A DNA stretch of 11,503 nucleotides. Origin: JBGSLN01 sp041740675 (GTDB taxonomy: Bacteria; Pseudomonadota; Gammaproteobacteria; JBGSLN01). Location of the stretch: the NCBI GenBank assembly GCA_041740675.1, contig JBGSLN010000287.1, positions 1 through 11,503 on the forward strand. Reading direction: 5' to 3'. The notes beneath the pieces were generated by a model. That model had not been told where the DNA came from, did not search any database, and was given only the letters and a program-made list of their open reading frames with translations. Both the position numbers and the translations under genes were made by a program. Below are positions 7,200 through 11,503 of the stretch, piece by piece; position 1 is the stretch's first letter; every line of letters starts with the position of its first letter.

Positions 7200-7407
7200 A
7201 TACTTATTGTTTTTTTCTTATTTTTTTGCATTTTAACTATATTAAGCGAACTTTGCTATAGGTGCTTTCTGAAAATAAAAATAATATTGTAGGAACAACA
7301 CCAAGAATATATTTTGAAATTAGCTTGCGCTGCGAAGTTATAAATATTACTAAAAAAGCTAACGTCCATGCATCTCTAAAAATTAAATTACATATAGGAT
7401 TAACATA

Positions 7408-8037
7408 TTATTTCTTTAGCTGTGAAAAAACTTTTTCACAATCTTCAAAATTAGAACAAATAGTGTTTGCCCTATTACCGAAATACATGTCTCCGCGAGT
7501 TTTTCTATCTGTCCAATAATGCCCTTCTAGGATTATTGAATCATTTTCACAAACTTCTAAAACCAAACCTCCAAAGTGAATGGGACTTTTATCACGATAG
7601 GATTGTTTTGGGTTATTTATGTATACTCCAGCGAGCCTAAAAACATTATTATTTGTATATAACCTGCTATCAATAAGTTCAGAGCTAGATTCTCTTGTGA
7701 CTAGCTTCATTTGAATCGAACTAAAAGTTTGTCGAATTATAATATATGTTTGAATTGATGAATTCTTCTGCAAGTTTGTTTCATCTTTCCAATCAGAATT
7801 AATCTGTCCTTGCCAAGTACCTGATATATTAGGTATGGATACAAACCAAGGGTGTAAACATCTCCATTTCCAGATCCACCTGTCAAAGAAGCCAATGATA
7901 AATATTCCTATACCAATAACAGCAGAAATGGGTTTAAAGAATTCCCAAGTTACGCTGAAACCATTAATAGTCAATAGGAAAGCCCAAATAATGGCTAGTA
8001 TCCAAATTAAAGTATGAAAATATTTTTGATTAACCAT
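7408..8037 (-). CDS. cap15: Cap15-type CBASS effector (two-helix membrane beta-barrel)
   Basis: This is a 209-aa protein. Two membrane helices occupy about 8-27 and 35-51, followed by a basic/aromatic stretch (DRWIWKWRC, 52-60) and a beta-rich domain at about 68-190. Features fitting Cap15 (SMODS-associating 2TM beta family): ISGTWQGQI (71-79); RQTFSSIQMKLVTRESSS (102-119); a Y-x-x-K-S-P-I-H-F-G-G-L core around 147-158; and LEGHYWTDRKTRGDMYF (170-186). In characterised systems the cytosolic barrel binds the cyclic dinucleotide made by the partner CD-NTase, the protein oligomerises in the inner membrane, and the membrane is disrupted, killing the infected cell. The start lies 8 nt after the CD-NTase stop, with a Shine-Dalgarno (TAAGG) overlapping that stop codon. 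The assignment is by pattern recognition plus neighbour. Confidence 0.85.
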   Translation of the reverse strand: MVNQKYFHTLIWILAIIWAFLLTINGFSVTWEFFKPISAVIGIGIFIIGFFDRWIWKWRCLHPWFVSIPNISGTWQGQINSDWKDETNLQKNSSIQTYIIIRQTFSSIQMKLVTRESSSELIDSRLYTNNNVFRLAGVYINNPKQSYRDKSPIHFGGLVLEVCENDSIILEGHYWTDRKTRGDMYFGNRANTICSNFEDCEKVFSQLKK

Positions 8038-8045
8038 TTCTTACC

Positions 8046-8924
8046 TTAGTTTTGTATATAATTCCAAGCATCATACATAAAATCTTTCATCTGTGGTTTG
8101 TTCCATTTTTGTGAAATGTGAAACAGAAATTTAATATTATTTATTTCAAGCAACTTATTGTAATCTGTTATGTGCCATATATAAGAAATGCAATTCTCAA
8201 CATTTTTTTGATATGAATCGCCTGAAAACAAGTCATTTGGTACTATATAAATTAGACATTCAATAAGATAGGAGGGTATAGGTTTCGCAGTTCTAATGCC
8301 TTTTTCGACCAAATAATTTCTTAAGCGTTTCATAGCGCGAGTAATATATTTAAATCTATTATTTGTTTCATTATTTTTCTTTATGCCATTTTTATAATTT
8401 TGTTCAGGCCAATTATTTATATAAATCCCTTCATCTGAAATTATTTGAGTTCCTTGTTGGTAAGAGCCGTCCGTTAGATAACGCCGTCTTTGCATTGCTG
8501 GCACAACATCCGCATCAATTCTGTAAGAGTTAGCATGAATATCAAATGCTTTATCGCCACGACTTATACTTGAAAGTCCAAACTTATTGACCAATGCATT
8601 ATAAATATCATTTTTAAAATCTTGATAATTATAAGTAGCATTGACTAATCCAGTAGCGCGGTCATTTAGACTGGGAGCTAAAGAATAATCTGGCATGATA
8701 AGATCATTACAACAAACACAAATATCAACATCACTATCTTCTCTTACATTTGTGTTATTTCGATAAGAACCTTGAGCAAACACGGATATATCTTTCATGG
8801 CTAGTTTATCATTGTTTTCTATAGCAGTACGGATCATATTTTCTGCGTTTGCTGCTCTTTCTGCTTCCGTAGCACTTGATGGTTTTGACCATTTTCTAAA
8901 TGTTTGTTCCCAATCAATACTCAT
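8046..8924 (-). CDS. cdn: CBASS cyclic oligonucleotide synthase (CD-NTase)
   Basis: This 292-aa protein has a nucleotidyltransferase fold of the cGAS/DncV-like class. The catalytic GS motif QGSYRNNTNVR (51-61) is followed by SDVDIC (64-69) with metal ligands Asp65 and Asp67. The third acidic residue lies in RIDADVVPA (135-143), most likely Asp139. All catalytic residues are present. A helical C-terminal half (about 190-290) fits the OAS-like lid domain. The enzyme makes a cyclic di- or trinucleotide from NTPs after sensing infection; product and clade cannot be fixed by eye, and the effector next door implies a Cap15 ligand. AGGA lies 5 nt before the ATG. The gene starts 16 nt after abiEii and ends 8 nt before cap15. 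No Cap2/Cap3 ancillary genes are present, so this is a type I layout. Confidence 0.88.
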   Translation of the reverse strand: MSIDWEQTFRKWSKPSSATEAERAANAENMIRTAIENNDKLAMKDISVFAQGSYRNNTNVREDSDVDICVCCNDLIMPDYSLAPSLNDRATGLVNATYNYQDFKNDIYNALVNKFGLSSISRGDKAFDIHANSYRIDADVVPAMQRRRYLTDGSYQQGTQIISDEGIYINNWPEQNYKNGIKKNNETNNRFKYITRAMKRLRNYLVEKGIRTAKPIPSYLIECLIYIVPNDLFSGDSYQKNVENCISYIWHITDYNKLLEINNIKFLFHISQKWNKPQMKDFMYDAWNYIQN

Positions 8925-8940
8925 ACTGTTCCTGAATTAT

Positions 8941-9909
8941 TCATGAATAATTTTTATTTTTTGTTATTTTCCACTGTAATAAAGGATGTAACAATATTTT
9001 TTCAATTATTGCATCATCGGTACAAATAAGTTGAGGCAATAGGGCGTTTTCTTCATTTAGCTTTATTAAAAATTCTTGTTCTGCTTCGTTAAAGGGTAAA
9101 ATAACTTTAAGTGTTTCGCGACATTCTTCTAGCATTTGCTCTGCCCATTTTTTAATTGCGGGACGAGAAGGCACGGCCACATGAGTTTTTTGTAACACAG
9201 GTATTAATTTATTTCTAATATCTTCAACATTAAAATGAATGTTATCTATATTAATATTACGCCAATTATTTTTACTCATGGCAATGTAAATAGCGAACGT
9301 TAAGCGCAACCGAAAAGGATCAAGTTGACATTTTTTAAAAAGCTGGTGACTATCGAATAAATCTCTACTTGCAGTGCGAGAAAATAGAGCATGTAACTTT
9401 CCTGCAGCCAGTTCATGGATATCAAGAACCGGAATATTTTTAGTAGATTTTGGCCAATGACATGAATCTTTCCAGACAATGTCCCAGAGCGGAACACGAT
9501 ACATATAATTTAAATCAATTTCTAAATGGCCTTTATGCGCAAAAACACTAGGGAAATGAAGTATCATTTTTCCGCCAGCGTGTTGGCGTGGATTTCTATC
9601 CACTATATAATTATTTTGTTGGCTGATTAAAATGATGGCTTCTTCAATATTTTTTCTTTCTTCCAACATAATAGATTTGTCAGCAGAACCTATATAATTA
9701 AGATCGATATCGACAGAAAGCCTTGGCAATTGTTCGAAACAAAATAAATTAAGTGCTGTTCCTCCTTTTAGAACAATCCGTTTACTCAGGAAAGGAAGCG
9801 CCACGAATTGTTTTAATAAATCGAGTAATAAAATAACTTTTTCAATAATTTCAGGTCTGTAGCCACTGCGGTTAGCTTCAGTAATTAACTCGTTTTTAGA
9901 TATCTTCAT
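8941..9909 (-). CDS. abiEii: AbiEii/AbiGii-family nucleotidyltransferase toxin
   Basis: This 322-aa protein is of usual length for the family. The DNA polymerase beta-like motifs are intact: LKGGTALNLF (47-56), RLSVDIDL (63-70) with Asp67 and Asp69 as metal ligands, a second acidic strand HLEIDLNYM (128-136), ELAAGKLHALFSR (166-178) with Lys171, and SRDLFD (181-186). AbiEii is the toxin of the type IV toxin-antitoxin system AbiE. Characterised relatives transfer nucleotides to tRNA acceptor ends and block translation, giving phage abortive infection. The ATG at 9909 overlaps the end of abiEi by 14 nt, and GGGAAG just upstream within abiEi can act as ribosome-binding site. This implies coupled translation with the antitoxin made first. 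Confidence 0.93.
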   Translation of the reverse strand: MKISKNELITEANRSGYRPEIIEKVILLLDLLKQFVALPFLSKRIVLKGGTALNLFCFEQLPRLSVDIDLNYIGSADKSIMLEERKNIEEAIILISQQNNYIVDRNPRQHAGGKMILHFPSVFAHKGHLEIDLNYMYRVPLWDIVWKDSCHWPKSTKNIPVLDIHELAAGKLHALFSRTASRDLFDSHQLFKKCQLDPFRLRLTFAIYIAMSKNNWRNINIDNIHFNVEDIRNKLIPVLQKTHVAVPSRPAIKKWAEQMLEECRETLKVILPFNEAEQEFLIKLNEENALLPQLICTDDAIIEKILLHPLLQWKITKNKNYS

Positions 9910-10711
9910 TGGGTTCTTCCCAAGTTTTTTCGATAATTTCTATAGGTATCATTAAATTCCATTTGGCAATAAATTTGCTGGGTTGTCGTCGGCTGCGATC
10001 TACATAATGGCATTGACTAGGAATATGTTTTTGTAGTTGTCGAATATATTTTTCATCAACAGCAACCGCAGATGGGCGTTGCTCTAAAAAGTAACCTAAC
10101 TTAGCAGCGGTCGTAGCATTATTAAGAAGCTGTACGTATTCAATAGCTTCTTCGACATCAAAAACAGCAATTGTTTCTATTGAACGCCATACTTCTTCCC
10201 ACCCTCCCGTTAAATTAGGACGAGTCAAAACATCTACTAACGTACGTGCTAAACTAGTCACGCGAACATCAATGCCTTCACGGTTCATTTTGATTACACC
10301 AAAATCTGCTATATTTTTTTTTAACAAAGGTGTAGGCGTAGGAACACAGCGAAATATCTGATTGTGAAAGACAAAAGGTTGTATGTTATGGTGACTGATA
10401 TATGTAAACTGTTCAAATGAAGAATAAGCTAAGCCATGTAATTCAAGAGCGGTGTGATAACCAAGCACAGCGTCTTCTGTCATTTTAAATGCGAGTAAAT
10501 ACGCGTCTACTGTAAAGGTATCTAGTGTGGTAGAAGGGGGCACCACTGCATAAATTCCTCGTCGCAAACGCTTCAAATGGCCTTGTTTTGTATGATATTT
10601 AAGTATAGTGTTTTGTGTTGAGAGATTGGTTGTTCCATGAGCATCTAGATAGTTAAGAAACTCTTTATGAATAAATATTGGATTTTTATAAAAGAACTCT
10701 TGCAGCTTCAT
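9896..10711 (-). CDS. abiEi: AbiEi antitoxin and transcriptional autorepressor (type IV TA)
   Basis: This 271-aa protein has an N-terminal winged helix-turn-helix at about 12-58 (NTILKYHTKQGHLKRLRRGI, 34-53, is the recognition helix and wing), followed by the AbiEi core. That core includes LGYHTALELHGL (83-94), RVTSLARTLVDVL (150-162) and TAAKLGYFLEQ (201-211), all typical of the family. AbiEi antagonises AbiEii without a stable protein-protein complex in characterised systems, and its N-terminal domain represses the operon by binding inverted repeats in the promoter. A matching inverted repeat lies 25 nt upstream of this ATG (10736-10756), inside a good promoter. The leader is short and has no clear Shine-Dalgarno, so translation may be weak. 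It is the first gene of the four-gene defence operon. Confidence 0.92.
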   Translation of the reverse strand: MKLQEFFYKNPIFIHKEFLNYLDAHGTTNLSTQNTILKYHTKQGHLKRLRRGIYAVVPPSTTLDTFTVDAYLLAFKMTEDAVLGYHTALELHGLAYSSFEQFTYISHHNIQPFVFHNQIFRCVPTPTPLLKKNIADFGVIKMNREGIDVRVTSLARTLVDVLTRPNLTGGWEEVWRSIETIAVFDVEEAIEYVQLLNNATTAAKLGYFLEQRPSAVAVDEKYIRQLQKHIPSQCHYVDRSRRQPSKFIAKWNLMIPIEIIEKTWEEPNEDI

Positions 10712-10717
10712 CTAAAT

Positions 10718-10746
10718 TTGACATTAACTGATGTTATAGGTATATA
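10718..10746 (+). promoter_or_regulatory. Opposing rightward promoter inside the same operator
   Basis: On the plus strand TTGACA (10718-10723) is followed by 17 nt and TATATA (10741-10746). Transcription would run right from about 10753 into a region without a convincing ORF. It is largely the mirror image of the leftward promoter, because the outer dyad arms contain TTGACA on both strands. It may be real or a by-product of the dyad. Confidence 0.4.
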
Positions 10747-10774
10747 AATTACCTATTTTAAGAGTGTTTGTCAA
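10746..10774 (-). promoter_or_regulatory. Leftward promoter of the defence operon
   Basis: On the minus strand a perfect -35, TTGACA (10774-10769), is followed by a 17-nt spacer and TAATTT (10751-10746) as -10. The start would fall near 10739, giving a leader of about 28 nt before the abiEi ATG. The -10 is weak, consistent with a repressed promoter. It overlaps the dyad operator. Confidence 0.6.
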
Positions 10775-10905
10775 ATAGATTTAACGATAGGCAAGTTTTT
10801 AAAAATTATTTATTTTTATAAGTTCCGTGTTGGACATACATAATAATTACATTACTTAACGCTGTAACCGTATAAATATTACTGTTTATTTTTCATTGCA
10901 TTTCA

Positions 10906-10942
10906 GTCGTCTAATCTAACGAATTTCGTCATATTATACGAC
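10906..10942. repeat. 37-bp imperfect palindrome
   Basis: The dyad is centred at 10924, with 15 of 18 base pairs complementary. It can also be read as two direct copies of TCGT-N8-ACGA (10907-10922 and 10926-10941) that match at 11 of 16 positions. There is no T-run, so it is not a terminator. It could bind a dimeric regulator or a recombination accessory factor. Confidence 0.5.
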
Positions 10943-11056
10943 CGCATTGTTGTATTAAAAAAGTAATGTTAATTAATGCATCTTTAAAACATATAAAATA
11001 AGAACTTAATAAGGCTGGTTTAAAAACAGTTTGTGGGGCTAAATTGGGGCTCTAAC

Positions 11057-11150
11057 AGACAATAAAAGACCATGAAAGACAATTTCTTTTAAATTAAGTT
11101 TTAGATATAACCTATTGATTATCATTGTTTTTTGTTGTCTTTGGTTGTCT
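11057..11150. repeat. Helically phased AGAC repeats, candidate integrase arm-type sites
   Basis: AGAC occurs at 11057, 11067 and 11077, exactly 10 bp apart, each in an A-rich context (consensus near AAAGACAA). The inverse, GTCT, occurs at 11137 and 11147, again 10 bp apart, as (T)TTGTCTT-like sites. One turn of DNA per copy places all sites of a group on one face of the helix. They lie 33-126 bp left of the tRNA-Glu core, where arm-type sites of a tyrosine integrase or excisionase sites would be expected. Confidence 0.5.
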
Positions 11151-11182
11151 TCGACGGTATAGTGAAATTGGTTATTTTGGCT

Positions 11183-11205
11183 TTCGAATCCCCTTGGGGA
11201 CGCCA
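11183..11205 (+). other. 3' end of a tRNA-Glu gene, probable integrase attachment core
   Basis: These 23 bases start at the T-loop (TTCGAAT), continue through the 3' T-stem and acceptor strand (TGGGGAC), and end in discriminator G and CCA. From memory they match the 3' end of E. coli tRNA-Glu except for one base (CCCCT-T-GGGGAC here against CCCCT-A-GGGGAC). The sequence to the left does not pair with the T-stem and has no anticodon arm, so this is not a full tRNA. A fragment running exactly from T-loop to CCA next to an integrase is the classic product of site-specific integration into a tRNA 3' end. Confidence 0.85.
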
Positions 11206-11209
11206 TATT

Positions 11210-11232
11210 AACTTGTTGATTTACAACAAGTT
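11210..11232. repeat. 9-bp hairpin next to the att core
   Basis: AACTTGTTG (11210-11218) pairs perfectly with CAACAAGTT (11224-11232) across a 5-nt loop. It begins 5 nt after the CCA of the tRNA-Glu fragment. It is AT-rich and followed only by TTTCTC, so it would be a weak terminator. It may be the old tRNA terminator, or a site bound during recombination. Confidence 0.4.
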
Positions 11233-11255
11233 TCTCATCAAAAACCTCTTTTTTT

Positions 11256-11503
11256 TCAAATTGTGGGGCAAAACTTTTCTTTTAATTGGATGTGGTTGCT
11301 CCAATCATTGACAGGTTTGTAGCCATCTGTTATTGAATTATCAGGTATCCATCGGCCATAATATTTAATAACCGTTTCAATATTAGCATGTCCCATTTGT
11401 TTAGCGACCCACATGATGTTTTCTCCATTCGATAGCATCATTGAAGCATAGGTATGGCGTGTTTGATAGGGGTTGCGGTATTACCATACACCAGCGCGGC
11501 GCA
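11256..11503 (-). pseudogene. int: Tyrosine recombinase (phage-type integrase), C-terminal end, interrupted
   Basis: Reading leftward from the window edge, the frame gives RRAGVW, an in-frame TAA (11481-11483), then YRNPYQTRHTYASMML and the rest of the catalytic C-terminus to TGA at 11256-11258. It carries the second active-site motif (QTRHTYAS, with Arg and His), the conserved MGH (VAKQMGHANIETV) and the nucleophile region VIKYYGRWIP with the Tyr. The family normally reads RAGVRYRNPYQTRHT, so the stop falls inside the conserved catalytic domain, in place of the single residue expected between AGV and YRNPY. Translation from the internal ATG at 11441 would lack the active-site Arg. Either the integrase is dead or there is a sequencing error. 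The gene continues off the right edge and points at the tRNA-Glu core 51 bp beyond its stop. Confidence 0.8.

Larger units (their letters stand above)
10716..10776. promoter_or_regulatory. Two-shell dyad operator of the abiE-CBASS operon
   Basis: Two perfect inverted repeats share one centre at 10746. The inner pair is ATAGGTA (10736-10742) with TACCTAT (10750-10756). The outer pair is ATTTGACA (10716-10723) with TGTCAAAT (10769-10776). AbiEi homologues are known to bind inverted repeats at their own promoters, so this is the natural candidate operator. The outer arms coincide with the -35 hexamers of both strands. Confidence 0.65.
10777..11182. other. Non-coding boundary region between the defence operon and the att core
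   Basis: No ORF with a ribosome-binding site was found in these 406 bases on either strand. The stretch holds a 37-bp imperfect palindrome (10906-10942), a TTGTGGGGC repeat copy (11031-11039) and five phased AGAC-type repeats (11057-11150). The density of symmetric elements suggests recombination or replication control rather than lost coding DNA. Confidence 0.55.

Noticed and set aside
7256..7369. A 37-codon minus-strand frame between cap15 and the GRDP-like gene
   Set aside because: It has no convincing Shine-Dalgarno, no overlap or coupling with its neighbours, and a composition like translated intergenic DNA.
7262..7519. An 85-codon plus-strand frame across the 3' end of cap15
   Set aside because: It starts at TTG-like context without a ribosome-binding site and its second half is antisense to a conserved cap15 segment.
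11021..11060. A second integrase tail, suggested by TTGTGGGGC copies near 11031 and 11261
   Set aside because: The minus-strand translation is interrupted by a stop and too short to assign; the shared motif alone does not show a second integrase.
10777..11182. A CRISPR array
   Set aside because: The repeats present are short, in opposed groups with 10-bp steps, and lack the repeat-spacer layout; no cas gene is in the window.
11140..11205. A complete tRNA-Glu gene ending at 11205
   Set aside because: Upstream of the T-loop there is no pairing T-stem, anticodon arm or 5' acceptor strand, so only the 3' end is present.

Overview
The window is AT-rich gammaproteobacterial DNA, probably from an intracellular or amoeba-associated lineage such as the Legionellales. 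The grounds are the low GC content, a POT-family transporter, a eukaryote-like leucine-rich-repeat protein fused to Sel1-like repeats (an effector-type architecture), and a tRNA-Glu 3' end that closely resembles the gammaproteobacterial gene. The species cannot be fixed from the sequence alone.

Layout, left to right. (1) Positions 1-248, minus strand: the 5' end of a probable SAM-dependent methyltransferase that runs off the left edge. (2) Positions 468-3310, plus strand: a compact operon of a small helix-turn-helix protein, a POT/PTR2 transporter, two very small basic ORFs (68 and 58 aa, overlapping by ATGA) and a 187-aa single-pass membrane protein. It is closed by a strong intrinsic terminator at 3342-3382. 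(3) Positions 3647-5602, minus strand: a 651-aa LRR/Sel1-like protein. (4) Positions 5970-6512, plus strand: an unrecognised 180-aa membrane-anchored protein. (5) Positions 6542-7199, minus strand: a 155-aa GRDP-like (DUF1399) protein whose end overlaps a 43-aa one-helix peptide, which in turn overlaps a 24-aa basic peptide. (6) Positions 7408-10711, minus strand: a defence operon in the order abiEi, abiEii, CD-NTase, cap15, with gaps of -14, 16 and 8 nt. (7) Positions 10712-11255: a regulatory and attachment region. It holds a two-shell dyad operator over two head-to-head promoters, a 37-bp imperfect palindrome, five AGAC-type repeats in 10-bp phase, and the last 23 nt of a tRNA-Glu gene. (8) Positions 11256-11503, minus strand: the C-terminal end of a tyrosine integrase interrupted by an in-frame TAA.

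The defence operon is the centre of interest. AbiEi/AbiEii is a type IV toxin-antitoxin pair whose AbiEi protein is a DNA-binding autorepressor. CD-NTase plus Cap15 is a minimal type I CBASS, in which an infection-triggered cyclic nucleotide activates a two-helix membrane beta-barrel effector. All four genes are packed as a single transcription unit behind one dyad-containing promoter, which raises the possibility that AbiEi also sets the expression of the CBASS module. The integrase remnant and tRNA-Glu attachment core on the right mark a mobile-element boundary. The phased repeats lie on the defence-gene side of the core, so the defence operon may be cargo of a tRNA-Glu-targeted island. The left part of the window has no mobile signature that I can see.
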